Below are positions 36,903 through 44,919 of a stretch of DNA of 64,000 nt, one piece after another. The position numbers and the translations under genes are program-made. Below the pieces are notes generated by a model that did not search any database, was not told the origin of the DNA, and saw nothing but the letters and a program-made list of their open reading frames with translations. Every line of letters starts with the position of its first letter. The first letter of the stretch is position 1. This DNA is from Microcella alkalica (GTDB taxonomy: Bacteria; Actinomycetota; Actinomycetes; Actinomycetales; Microbacteriaceae). Location: the NCBI RefSeq assembly GCF_014595885.1, contig NZ_JABUKC010000003.1, positions 434,001-498,000 on the forward strand, read 5' to 3'.

Positions 36903-38228
36903 ATGACGACCATGCAGGGGCCCACGACCGTGGCGACCGAGGCGTACGACGCCGGCGGGGCGCGCGCGTCGCGGCTGCTCGTGCCGAGCGTCGTCGCCGC
37001 GATGGTGCTGCTGTCGTCGGCGTCGTTCGTCGTGTTCCCGCTCATCCCCTCGCTGCAGGGCTCGCTCGGCGTCAGCACGGCCGAGGTCGGCTACCTCGCC
37101 GCGGCGGGCTTCGCCGCCGCGCTCATCGCCGAGCTGCTCGTCGCGCCCGCCGCCGACCGCGGCCACGCCCGACTCATGGCCGTCATCGGCGTCATCATGG
37201 TGGCCGGTTCGCTCGCGCTCAGCGCCGCCGCGACCGAGGGATGGCACCTCATCGTCGGGCGCGCGATCGGAGGCTTCGGCTTCGGCATCTTCGTCATCGC
37301 CGCGAGCGCGCTCATCGTGCGGTTCGACCCCGCGCGCAGTGGCGAGCTACTGGGGCGCCTCGGCGCCGCGGAGCTCGCCGGCATCGCGGTCGGGCCGCTC
37401 GCCTCGGGGCTCGCGCTGGCCGTGGCCGCGCCGGCGGCGATCCTCGCCGCGTCGGCGGTCGTCGTGCTCGTCGCCCTCGTGCCGGTCGTGGCGGGGTTCC
37501 GCGAGGCGACCGCGCAGGGGGCGAGCGAGCGCGCGGTCGGCGACGACCCGCATCCCCCCACCGGCGGCATCGCCGCGGGCGTCATCGGGCTCGACGGCAC
37601 CGACGCCGACCGAGGCCTGCGGTTCGGGTCGAGCGTCCCGCGCACGAGCCTCGACCTGCTGCGCAACCCGCGCATCGTCGGCATCGTGCTGCTCTACGCC
37701 GCCGTCATGGTGCCGACCGGAGCCTACGACGGCGTCTGGCCGCGCTTCATGGCCGACATCGGCGCCGACCCCGTGCTCACCGCCCTCAGCTACGCGCTCT
37801 TCGCTGTGCCGTACGTGCTCGTCGCCGGGTGGGCGGGGCGACTCGCCGACCGCCGCGGCGGCGTCTCGGCGTACGCGCGCGGGCTGCTGATCCTGCTGCC
37901 GATCGTGCTGCTGTACGGCGTCGTGGCGAACCCGTTCGTCGCGACCGGCATGGGCTTCGTCGAGTCGACCGGCCAGGCGCTCGCCTTCATCGGCGCCGCC
38001 GCGGCCATGGCGCACGCCGTCGACCCGGCCCGCGCCGGCTCGGCCCAGGGGCTGCTGCGCGGCATCGGACTCGCCGCCGCGACCGTCGCCGCCGCCGTGT
38101 CGGGCCTCGCGTACGAGAGCGGCGGGGCGCTGCTGCTCTTCGGCGGCACCGCCGCGGCCGTCGCGCTCATCGCCGCGGCGGGGCTGCTGCTCGCGCGCAC
38201 GCGCCGCGGCCGCGCCCGCTCGCGCTGA
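36903..38228 (+). CDS. MFS multidrug-type exporter
   Basis: 441 residues from the ATG at 36903, behind GGGAGA; the frame's earlier start at 36699 lies inside tetR. Twelve predicted helices, with a cytoplasmic loop of about 60 residues in the middle. AAPAADRGHARLMAVIG is the loop 2-3 region and RAIGGFGFGIFVIAASAL resembles motif C. Drug or metabolite efflux repressed by the adjacent TetR protein is the natural reading. Inducer unknown. Confidence 0.9.
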   Translation: MTTMQGPTTVATEAYDAGGARASRLLVPSVVAAMVLLSSASFVVFPLIPSLQGSLGVSTAEVGYLAAAGFAAALIAELLVAPAADRGHARLMAVIGVIMVAGSLALSAAATEGWHLIVGRAIGGFGFGIFVIAASALIVRFDPARSGELLGRLGAAELAGIAVGPLASGLALAVAAPAAILAASAVVVLVALVPVVAGFREATAQGASERAVGDDPHPPTGGIAAGVIGLDGTDADRGLRFGSSVPRTSLDLLRNPRIVGIVLLYAAVMVPTGAYDGVWPRFMADIGADPVLTALSYALFAVPYVLVAGWAGRLADRRGGVSAYARGLLILLPIVLLYGVVANPFVATGMGFVESTGQALAFIGAAAAMAHAVDPARAGSAQGLLRGIGLAAATVAAAVSGLAYESGGALLLFGGTAAAVALIAAAGLLLARTRRGRARSR

Positions 38229-38271
38229 TCGGAGCTGCCGCGCCGACCGCGGGCCCCGCCGGTCGTCGATG

Positions 38272-38370
38272 ATGCGGTCTGCAGGAGTGCGCGCACCCCG
38301 CTCGCTCGAGAGGTCCGCATCGTCGCGGTCAACGACCCGGTGAGATAGCGCCCACTCCTGCAGATCGCAT
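38272..38370. repeat. Palindromic element A, copy 2 (inverted relative to copy 1)
   Basis: ATGCGGTCTGCAGGAG (38272-38287) faces CTCCTGCAGATCGCAT (38355-38370). Read on the other strand these are exactly the arms of copy 1 at 2729-2815, including its single mismatch. The 67-bp interior differs. It lies just after the MFS gene. Confidence 0.88.
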
Positions 38371-38460
38371 TCGGCCGATCATCGGGTGCCGGCGGGACGT
38401 GGGCCAGGGCGACGGCGGATGCTCGGAGCGCGCTCGGCCGAGCGCCGCAGAATGGCGGGC

Positions 38461-38883
38461 ATGGGCCGACAGCGCGAGCCGCGCGACTCCGGGGGCGAGC
38501 GCGCCGACAAGGTGTGTCGCTCGTGCGGGCGCCGCATCGAGTGGCGCGCGGCGTGGGCGCGCAACTGGGACGAGGTCGCCTACTGCAGTGACGCCTGCCG
38601 GGCCCGCAAGGTGCGGCCGGTCGATCGGGAGCTCGAGCAGAGCATCCGCCAGCTTCTGGGTGAGCGCGCCGCGACCGCCACGATCTGCCCGAGTGAGGCG
38701 GCGCGGGCCGTCGCCGCGCGGCAGGGCGGCGCGAGCGACGACGCCTGGCGCGCGCTGATGGAGCCCGCGCGGCGCGCCGCCCGGCGACTCGTCGCGGCGG
38801 GCGAGGTCGAGATCACGCAGGGCGGCAGGGTCGTCGACCCGTCGACGGCGAAGGGTCCGATCCGCATCCGTCGCGCGCGCTGA
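38461..38883 (+). CDS. DUF2256-DUF3253 fusion protein
   Basis: 140 residues. The N-terminal part carries a zinc-finger-like VCRSCGRRIEWRAAW then YCSDACRARK (DUF2256). The C-terminal part from about residue 57 (ELEQSIRQLLGERAATATIC then PSEAARAVAARQGG) is DUF3253, winged-helix-like. The two domains are often fused or adjacent in bacteria; function unknown, nucleic-acid contact plausible. The ATG at 38461 lies 7 nt after CAGAAT, supporting it over upstream starts. Confidence 0.85.
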   Translation: MGRQREPRDSGGERADKVCRSCGRRIEWRAAWARNWDEVAYCSDACRARKVRPVDRELEQSIRQLLGERAATATICPSEAARAVAARQGGASDDAWRALMEPARRAARRLVAAGEVEITQGGRVVDPSTAKGPIRIRRAR

Positions 38884-38967
38884 GCGGCGAGCCTGGGGCG
38901 CCGCGCGTGCGCGACCCCCGCGACCCGGCGCACGCGGCGCGGCGAGCCGCGGGCGCCCACCCGCCCC

Positions 38968-39336
38968 CTACCGGATGCGCGTCTGCTGGTGCACCGCCAC
39001 CCGCCAGCGCCCCTCGACGTAGACGTACGTCGTCGCGAGGCGCCGCTCGAACACCTGCGCGCCGCGGTGGGCGACGACGCGGTAGACGAGCACGGCCGCC
39101 CGCTCGCCGAGCCGCACGATGCGGTGCTCGCTCATCGCGTACGAATCCCAGGTCTGGCCTTCGAGGGCGGCGATGACGGCGTCGCGCTCGATGATGCCGT
39201 CCTCGACGATCATCACCCCGTCGGGCGTCATCGCGTGGTGGTAGAAGGTGCCGCCGTCGCCTCGGCAGACCGCGTCCCACCCCTCGTGCTCCTGGTGGAT
39301 CAGCTGGGCCGGAAGATCGTCGGTGATCGCGGTCAT
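38968..39336 (-). CDS. NTF2-like (SnoaL/DUF4440-type) protein
   Basis: 122 residues of a single cone-shaped domain: a helical start (LPAQLIHQEHEGWDAVCRG), FYHHAMTPDGVMI, and strands ending TTYVYVEGRWRVAVHQQTR. Such proteins act as small-ligand binders, isomerases or hydratases; nothing points to one. The ATG lies 6 nt from TAGCCT. It stands between two convergent and codirectional genes without an operon. Confidence 0.78.
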   Translation of the reverse strand: MTAITDDLPAQLIHQEHEGWDAVCRGDGGTFYHHAMTPDGVMIVEDGIIERDAVIAALEGQTWDSYAMSEHRIVRLGERAAVLVYRVVAHRGAQVFERRLATTYVYVEGRWRVAVHQQTRIR

Positions 39337-39342
39337 GCCGAC

Positions 39343-39348
39343 AGGCTA
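39343..39348 (-). promoter_or_regulatory. -10 box, leaderless promoter of the NTF2-like gene
   Basis: TAGCCT on the minus strand, 6 nt before the ATG at 39336. Confidence 0.6.
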
Positions 39349-39382
39349 GACCCGGCCGGCCGGTCGGGGGCGCGGCGACCCG

Positions 39383-40051
39383 TCAGGCGCGCGCCGACGC
39401 ATCGGGCGACGGATGCTCGCCCGCGGCCGCGTGCACCCGCACCCACTCGTGCATGACGATCGCCGCGGCGGCGCTCGCGTTGATCGACCGCGTCGACCCG
39501 AACTGCCGGATCTCGACGACCCGGTCGGCGGCGGCGAGCGCCTCGGGCGACAGCCCGGGCCCCTCCTGGCCGAACAGCAGGATGCACTCGCGCGGCAGGG
39601 GCGCGGCATCCACCGCCACCGACCCGGGCACGTTGTCGACCGCCACGATCGGCAGGTCGGCGTCGCGCGCGAACGCGATGAGGTCGTCGATGGTGGGGTG
39701 GTGGCGCACGTGCTGGTAGCGGTCGGTGACCATGGCGCCGCGCTTGTTCCAGCGGCGGCGGCCGACGATGTGCACTTCGGCGGCGAGGAAGGCGTTGGCG
39801 CTGCGCACGATCGAGCCGATGTTGAGGTCGTGCTGCCAGTTCTCGATCGCGACGTGGAAAGGGTGCCGGCGGGCGTCGAGGTCGGCGACGATCGCCTGCA
39901 TGCTCCAGTAGCGGTAGCGGTCGATGACGTTGCGGGTATCGCCGTCGCGCAGCAGTTCGGCGTCGAACTGCGGGCCGGTCGGCCACGGCTCCGCGTGCGG
40001 GCCGACCCCGTGCGCGGTGCGCTCGGGGTGCGGCTGGGCGGGCTCGGTCAC
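39383..40051 (-). CDS. SpoU/TrmH-family RNA methyltransferase
   Basis: 222 residues. 2'-O-methylates ribose in tRNA or rRNA with SAM. Trefoil-knot signatures: ENWQHDLNIGSIVRSANAF (motif 1), LLFGQEGPGLSPEAL (motif 2) and SINASAAAAIVMHEW (motif 3). Two GTG codons lie in tandem at the start; the inner one (40051) is 6 nt from TAGCCT while the outer is only 3 nt away, so the inner is chosen. Divergent from the DNA methyltransferase gene. Target RNA not predictable. Confidence 0.9.
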   Translation of the reverse strand: MTEPAQPHPERTAHGVGPHAEPWPTGPQFDAELLRDGDTRNVIDRYRYWSMQAIVADLDARRHPFHVAIENWQHDLNIGSIVRSANAFLAAEVHIVGRRRWNKRGAMVTDRYQHVRHHPTIDDLIAFARDADLPIVAVDNVPGSVAVDAAPLPRECILLFGQEGPGLSPEALAAADRVVEIRQFGSTRSINASAAAAIVMHEWVRVHAAAGEHPSPDASARA

Positions 40052-40057
40052 CACCCC

Positions 40058-40063
40058 AGGCTA
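40058..40063 (-). promoter_or_regulatory. -10 box, leaderless promoter of the SpoU methyltransferase gene
   Basis: TAGCCT on the minus strand, 6 nt before the inner GTG. Confidence 0.6.
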
Positions 40064-40096
40064 GGGCGGGCGGCCGTCGCCGCACCGCGCGGCTGT

Positions 40097-40102
40097 TAAC
40101 CT
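40097..40102 (+). promoter_or_regulatory. -10 box, leaderless promoter of the DNA methyltransferase gene
   Basis: TAACCT, 6 nt before the ATG at 40109. Confidence 0.6.
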
Positions 40103-40108
40103 CGCCCC

Positions 40109-41020
40109 ATGACGCCGGAGCCCGCCCCGCTCTGGACCCCTGCCCACCCCGAGCCCGAGCTACTCATCCACGGCGACAACCTCGCCGCGATGCGACGGAT
40201 GCCCGACGCGAGCGTGCGCATGGTCTACCTCGACCCGCCGTTCAACACGGGCCGCGCGCAGCTGCGCCGCACGACGAGCCACAGCCGAGCATCCGCCCCC
40301 GAAGACGCCCCCGCCGACCCGAGCGCCCCCGCGCCCGCCCCGGCCGCCTGGCAGGGCTTCGGCGGCGAGAGCTACGTGCGCACGGTCGAGGCGCTCACGA
40401 GCTACGACGACCGCTTCGCCGACTACTGGGCCTTCCTCGCCCCGCGCCTGCAGGAGGCGCACCGCCTGCTCGACGACCGCGGCACGCTCTACCTGCACCT
40501 GGACTACCGCGAGGCGCACTACGCGAAGGTCGCGCTCGACGCACTGTTCGGCCGCGACCACTTCCTCAACGAACTCATCTGGGCGTACGACTACGGCGCG
40601 AAGAGCCGCCGACGCTGGCCGACGAAGCACGACACGATCCTCGTCTACGTGAAAGACCCCGACCGGTACCACTTCGACTCGACCGCGGTCGACCGCGAGC
40701 CGTACATGGCGCCGGGCCTCGTGACCCCCGAGAAGGCGGAGCGCGGCAAGCTGCCCACCGACGTGTGGTGGCACACGATCGTCGGCACGACGAGCCGCGA
40801 GAAGACCGGCTACCCGACGCAGAAGCCGCTCGGCATCCTGCGCCGCATGATCCAGGCGTCGACGCAGCCGGGCGACTGGGTGCTCGACCCCTTCGCCGGC
40901 AGCGGCACGGCGGCGGCGGCCGCGCGCGCGCTGGGGCGGCGCAGCGTCAGCATCGATGCGAGCGCGGATGCGGTGGCCGTGATCGAGCGCCGCCTCGCGC
41001 TGACCGCGCATCGCCTCTGA
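40109..41020 (+). CDS. Solitary site-specific DNA methyltransferase (beta class)
   Basis: 303 residues. Catalytic motif IV LDPPFNTG (41-48) precedes the SAM-binding motif I LDPFAGSGTAAA (about 258-270), the beta-class order used for N6-adenine or N4-cytosine methylation; DPPF favours adenine. A Pro/Ala-rich insert (about 58-84) follows motif IV. KTGYPTQKPLGILRRMI is the conserved region before motif I. No restriction enzyme or specificity subunit lies nearby, so it probably acts alone in epigenetic marking. Recognition site unknown. Confidence 0.9.
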   Translation: MTPEPAPLWTPAHPEPELLIHGDNLAAMRRMPDASVRMVYLDPPFNTGRAQLRRTTSHSRASAPEDAPADPSAPAPAPAAWQGFGGESYVRTVEALTSYDDRFADYWAFLAPRLQEAHRLLDDRGTLYLHLDYREAHYAKVALDALFGRDHFLNELIWAYDYGAKSRRRWPTKHDTILVYVKDPDRYHFDSTAVDREPYMAPGLVTPEKAERGKLPTDVWWHTIVGTTSREKTGYPTQKPLGILRRMIQASTQPGDWVLDPFAGSGTAAAAARALGRRSVSIDASADAVAVIERRLALTAHRL

Positions 41021-41051
41021 ATCTCGCCCCGGGCATCCCGACCCCCCTGGG

Positions 41052-41057
41052 TAGGGT
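41052..41057 (+). promoter_or_regulatory. -10 box, leaderless promoter of the HAD gene
   Basis: TAGGGT, 7 nt before the ATG at 41065. Confidence 0.6.
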
Positions 41058-41064
41058 TTATGGC

Positions 41065-41862
41065 ATGCGAGACCGACGCGAGATCGAGTGCTGGCTCACC
41101 GACATGGACGGCGTGCTCGTCCACGAGAACACCGCGCTGCCGGGGGCCGCCGACCTCATCAGGCAGTGGCGCGACACCGGCACCCCCTTCCTGGTGCTCA
41201 CGAACAACTCGATCTTCACGCCGCGCGACCTCGCCGCGCGCCTGCGCGCGAGCGGCATCGACGTGCCGGAGGAGGCCATCTGGACCTCCGCCCTCGCGAC
41301 GGCCGACTTCTGCGCCAGCCAGATGCCCGGCGGCAGCGCCTTCGTCATCGGCGAGGCCGGCCTCACGACCGCCCTGCACGAGGCGGGCTTCATCATGACC
41401 GAGACGAACCCCGACTACGTCGTCGTCGGCGAGACCCGCAACTACTCGTTCGAGGCCATCACGAAGGCGATCCGCCTCATCAACAACGGGGCGCGCTTCA
41501 TCGCGACGAACCCCGATGCGACCGGCCCGAGCGCCGACGGCGTGCTGCCGGCGACCGGCGCGATCTCGGCGCTCATCACGAAGGCGACCGGCAAGCACCC
41601 CTACGTCGTGGGCAAGCCGAACCCGATGATGTTCCGCTCGGCGATGAACCGCATCGGCGCGCACAGCGAGAACACGGCGATGATCGGCGACCGCATGGAC
41701 ACCGACGTCGTGGCGGGCATCGAGGCGGGCCTCTACACGATCCTCGTCATGACGGGCATCGCCGATGAGCGCGAGATCGCGCGGTACCCGTTCCGGCCGA
41801 CCGAGATCCTCGCCGGCGTGCACGAGCTCGTGAGCGCCGAGCCGATCGAGGCCGAGCTCTAG
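41065..41862 (+). CDS. HAD-IIA family phosphatase (NagD-like)
   Basis: 265 residues. Nucleophile Asp13 and general acid Asp15 in TDMDGVLVH. VLTNNS is the HAD-IIA motif II. The cap domain is inserted between motif II and VVGKPNPMMF (motif III Lys). MIGDRMDTDVVAGIEAGL is motif IV. These enzymes dephosphorylate nucleotides or sugar phosphates in the cytoplasm; the substrate is not predictable. The leaderless promoter defines the start. Confidence 0.92.
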   Translation: MRDRREIECWLTDMDGVLVHENTALPGAADLIRQWRDTGTPFLVLTNNSIFTPRDLAARLRASGIDVPEEAIWTSALATADFCASQMPGGSAFVIGEAGLTTALHEAGFIMTETNPDYVVVGETRNYSFEAITKAIRLINNGARFIATNPDATGPSADGVLPATGAISALITKATGKHPYVVGKPNPMMFRSAMNRIGAHSENTAMIGDRMDTDVVAGIEAGLYTILVMTGIADEREIARYPFRPTEILAGVHELVSAEPIEAEL

Positions 41863-41894
41863 CGCGACGGCAGACGGTCCCGGCGCGCCCGGGC

Positions 41895-42710
41895 TCAGCG
41901 CGCCGGCGCGACCGAGCCGGTGAGCGGCTCGAGGCTGGAGCGCGTCACGAAGCAGAACCAGTCGCGCTCGCCCGCGGCCCACGCCTCGGCCGAGACGGGG
42001 TAGGCGGCGAGCACGACGATGTCGGCGTAGGCGCCGGCGGCCGCGAGGTCGATCGCGCTCGAACCCCCGCACACGATGGGCACCTGCGCGGCGAGCGCCT
42101 CCTCGCCCGGGTACGCCGTCGCGGGGTCGTCGCTGATGGGCCCGCGCCAGGTCAGCTGCGCGGGGTGCGGCTGCGCGCAGTCGACGACCGTGTACTCGAG
42201 CTGCCAGGGGTCGACCCACGGGTCGAGGCATTCGCCGCCGGCGAGCGCCGTCCACTCCACGACGCCGGGGGCGGCGGGCGCGGTCGGCCGGGGCGGCGCG
42301 GTAGACGGCTCGGGGCTCGGCGTCGCGCTCGGGGTCGGCTCGACGCTCGGGCTCGGCTCGGGGGCGGGCGCCGCCGTCCACTCCGGGATGCGCGTGCCGA
42401 GCAGGAACAGCCCCGCCAGCACGGCAACCGCCCCGAGGGTGATCGCGACGATGACGAGGATGCCCGGGCGGCGCCGCGCCGTCTCGCGCGCCCGCGCGCG
42501 GCGGCTGACGATCGCGGCCGCGGGCTCGCCAGCGGCGACCTGCGGCGACCCGGCCGCTTCCGGGCCCGCGGCCTGCGGCTGATCGGCGAGCGCGAGCGCC
42601 TCTGTCGGCACGTCCGCGCTCCCGCCCGGCGGCACCGCCGGCATCGCCTCCGTCGGCACGTCGACCGCGTCGAGCGCCTCGGTCTCCGGGCTCTCGTCGC
42701 GGCGATCCAT
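41895..42710 (-). CDS. Membrane-anchored protein with septum_form-like domain
   Basis: 271 residues. A disordered, acidic cytoplasmic region (1-78) with two VPTEA repeats comes first. One helix spans about 85-105, followed by a Pro/Ser/Thr-rich extracellular linker (110-148). The C-terminal domain has paired cysteines in GGECLDPW, VVDCAQPHP, VPIVCGGSS and DWFCFV. The spacing resembles the actinobacterial septum-formation (Septum_form) domain, which is extracytoplasmic. It lies 14 bp downstream of pyrE on the same strand and may be cotranscribed. Confidence 0.72.
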   Translation of the reverse strand: MDRRDESPETEALDAVDVPTEAMPAVPPGGSADVPTEALALADQPQAAGPEAAGSPQVAAGEPAAAIVSRRARARETARRRPGILVIVAITLGAVAVLAGLFLLGTRIPEWTAAPAPEPSPSVEPTPSATPSPEPSTAPPRPTAPAAPGVVEWTALAGGECLDPWVDPWQLEYTVVDCAQPHPAQLTWRGPISDDPATAYPGEEALAAQVPIVCGGSSAIDLAAAGAYADIVVLAAYPVSAEAWAAGERDWFCFVTRSSLEPLTGSVAPAR

Positions 42711-42723
42711 GGGCGGTGCGGCC

Positions 42724-43272
42724 CTACGCGAGCCCGAGGTCGGCGAGCCCGATCGCGGCGCGGTACTCGTAGCCCGCCTCCTCGATCACCTGCTGGGCGC
42801 CGGTCGCGCGGTCGACGACGACCGCGACGGCGACGACGGTCGCGCCGGCGGCCTCGAGGGCCCGCGCGGCGGTGAGCGGCGAGCCGCCCGTCGTCGAGGT
42901 GTCCTCCAGCACGATGACGCGCTTGCCAGCGACGTCGGGGCCTTCGACCTGCTTGCCGCGGCCGTGATCCTTCGGCTGCTTGCGCACGACGAACGCGTCG
43001 TACGTCTTGCCGAGGGCAGCGCCCTGGTGCAGCACGGCGGAGGCGATCGGGTCGGCGCCCATGGTGAGCCCGCCGACGGCGGCGATGTCGGGGATGTCGT
43101 CGATGAGGTCGACCATGACCCGCCCGATGAGCGGCGCGACGCGGTGGTCGAGGCTGACCTTGCGCAGGTCGATGTAGTACGAGGCCTTCTTGCCGCTCGT
43201 GAGCGTGAAGTCGCCGTGGAAGACGGCCTCGTCGCGGATGTACTGGATGAGCTGCTCGCGGGCGTCGGTCAC
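42724..43272 (-). CDS. pyrE: Orotate phosphoribosyltransferase
   Basis: Adds PRPP-derived ribose phosphate to orotate in pyrimidine synthesis. 182 residues from the GTG at 43272; the longer frame to 43485 runs into the divergent exonuclease gene. Features: FTLTSGKKASYYIDLRKVSL, GLTMGADPIASAV, VRKQPKDHGRG (catalytic loop) and the PRPP motif VIVLEDTSTTGGSPL. A TAGGCT box lies 7 nt before the start. Confidence 0.96.
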   Translation of the reverse strand: MTDAREQLIQYIRDEAVFHGDFTLTSGKKASYYIDLRKVSLDHRVAPLIGRVMVDLIDDIPDIAAVGGLTMGADPIASAVLHQGAALGKTYDAFVVRKQPKDHGRGKQVEGPDVAGKRVIVLEDTSTTGGSPLTAARALEAAGATVVAVAVVVDRATGAQQVIEEAGYEYRAAIGLADLGLA

Positions 43273-43279
43273 GACGGCC

Positions 43280-43285
43280 AGCCTA
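43280..43285 (-). promoter_or_regulatory. -10 box, leaderless promoter of pyrE
   Basis: TAGGCT on the minus strand, 7 nt before the GTG at 43272. Confidence 0.6.
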
Positions 43286-43359
43286 CCGAGGGGCTCCGGG
43301 CGACCCGTGCCGAGCATCCGCCGCCCCCATACCGTGACCGCGCCGTCAGCCGCCCCGAA

Positions 43360-43365
43360 TACGCT
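43360..43365 (+). promoter_or_regulatory. -10 box, leaderless promoter of the exonuclease III gene
   Basis: TACGCT, 7 nt before the ATG at 43373. Confidence 0.6.
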
Positions 43366-43372
43366 TGCCCGC

Positions 43373-44209
43373 ATGCGCATCGCCACCTGGAACGTCAACT
43401 CGATCCGCACCCGGCACGCCCGCGTCGTCGACTGGCTCGTGAACGCCGACGTCGACGTGCTCGCGATGCAGGAGATCAAGTGCAAGGACGAGCAGTTCCC
43501 GCGCGAGGGCTTCGAGGCGGCCGGCTACGAGGTCATCACGTGGGGCCTCAACCAGTGGAACGGCGTCGCGATTGCCAGCCGCCTGCCGATGACCGACATC
43601 GAGGTCGGCTTCCGCGGCCAGCCCGGCTTCGCGAAGGGGCATGAGGGGCCGGATGCCCCGCTCGAGGCTCGCGCGCTCGGCGCCTCGATCGACGGGGTGC
43701 GCGTGTGGAGCCTGTACGTTCCCAACGGTCGCGCCCTCGACGACCCGCACTACGACTACAAACTGCGCTGGCTGCGCGCCCTCGCCGACCACACCGCGGC
43801 GTGGATGCGCGAGCACCCGGGCGCCCCGCTCGCCCTCACCGGCGACTTCAACGTCGCGCCGACCGACGCCGACATGGGCGACCCGAGCTTCGTGCCCGGC
43901 GTCTCGACCCACATCTCGCAGCGCGAGCGCGAGGCCTTCGCGCACTTCGAGACGATCGGGCTCACCGACGTGGTGCGGCCGATCGTGCCCGAGGGCTACA
44001 CCTTCTGGGACTACAAGCAGCTGCGGTTCCCGCGCAACGAGGGCATGCGCATCGACTTCATCCTCGGCACGCCCAGCTTCGCTGATCGGGTGGTGGATGC
44101 CCGCATCGAGCGCGAGCAGCGCAAGGGCGACGCCCCGAGCGACCACGTTCCCGTGCTCGTCGAGCTCGCGGGCGACGACGATGACGACGACCGCCCGATG
44201 ATCTTCTGA
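43373..44209 (+). CDS. xth: Exodeoxyribonuclease III
   Basis: AP endonuclease and 3'-5' exonuclease of base-excision repair. 278 residues. Metal and catalytic motifs: IATWNVNSIR (Asn7), LAMQEIKCKDEQFP (Glu34), YVPNG, LTGDFNVAPTDAD, MRIDFIL and SDHVPV (catalytic His). An Asp run (DDDDDDRPMIF) at the C-terminus is extra to the core. The leaderless promoter sets the ATG at 43373. Confidence 0.96.
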   Translation: MRIATWNVNSIRTRHARVVDWLVNADVDVLAMQEIKCKDEQFPREGFEAAGYEVITWGLNQWNGVAIASRLPMTDIEVGFRGQPGFAKGHEGPDAPLEARALGASIDGVRVWSLYVPNGRALDDPHYDYKLRWLRALADHTAAWMREHPGAPLALTGDFNVAPTDADMGDPSFVPGVSTHISQREREAFAHFETIGLTDVVRPIVPEGYTFWDYKQLRFPRNEGMRIDFILGTPSFADRVVDARIEREQRKGDAPSDHVPVLVELAGDDDDDDRPMIF

Positions 44210-44253
44210 GTGACCGCCGGGCCGCACCGGAGGCCCGGTCGAGGGGTCGCGGC

Positions 44254-44259
44254 TAGGCT
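44254..44259 (+). promoter_or_regulatory. -10 box, leaderless promoter of the DedA gene
   Basis: TAGGCT, 8 nt before the GTG at 44268. Confidence 0.55.
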
Positions 44260-44267
44260 CGTCACCC

Positions 44268-44903
44268 GTGGGTATCGACGAGTGGGCCATCGCCATCATG
44301 GAGTCGCTCGGCGTCGTCGGCGCCGGGCTGCTCGTCGCGATCGAGAGCCTGTTCCCGCCGATCCCGAGCGAGATCATCCTGCCGCTCGCCGGGTTCACGG
44401 CCAGCCAGGGCTCGTTCCCGCTCGTCGGCGCGATCGTGGCCACCACGATCGGGTCGCTCGTGGGCGCCCTCGGGCTGTACCTGCTCGGGCGCTACGTGGG
44501 CGTCGCGCGTCTGCGCCGCTGGGCCGACAGGGTGCCGCTCATGAGCTCGGGCGACGTCGACAAGGCGATGGTGTGGTTCGGCAAGCACGACAAGGTCGCC
44601 GTGCTCACGGGCCGGTTCGTGCCGATCGTGCGCAGCCTCGTGTCGATCCCCGCCGGTGTCGAGCGCATGAACCTGGGCCTCTTCCTGCTGCTGACGCTCA
44701 TCGGCTCGGGGCTGTGGAACACGCTGTTCATCACGCTCGGGTTCCTGCTCGGCGAGAACTGGACGGTCGTCGAGGGCTTCATGGGGCAGTACTCGCGCGT
44801 CATCCTCGTCATCGCGGTGCTCGCGCTCGCGGTGATCATCGTGCTGCGCATCCGTCGCCACCGTCGCGAGAACCGCGCGGGCGATCCCAGCGCCGACATC
44901 TAG
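44268..44903 (+). CDS. DedA-family membrane protein
   Basis: 211 residues. Polyprenyl-phosphate or phospholipid flipping across the membrane is the activity known for several members. Family features: FPPIPSEIILPLAGF in the first re-entrant region, GSLVGALGLYLLGRYVG, and FVPIVRSLVSIPAGVERM with the conserved FxPxxR and G motif. A basic C-terminus ends at 44903, only 16 bp from the convergent AEC transporter stop. Confidence 0.92.
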   Translation: MGIDEWAIAIMESLGVVGAGLLVAIESLFPPIPSEIILPLAGFTASQGSFPLVGAIVATTIGSLVGALGLYLLGRYVGVARLRRWADRVPLMSSGDVDKAMVWFGKHDKVAVLTGRFVPIVRSLVSIPAGVERMNLGLFLLLTLIGSGLWNTLFITLGFLLGENWTVVEGFMGQYSRVILVIAVLALAVIIVLRIRRHRRENRAGDPSADI

Positions 44904-44919
44904 CCGCCGCCGACCCCCG

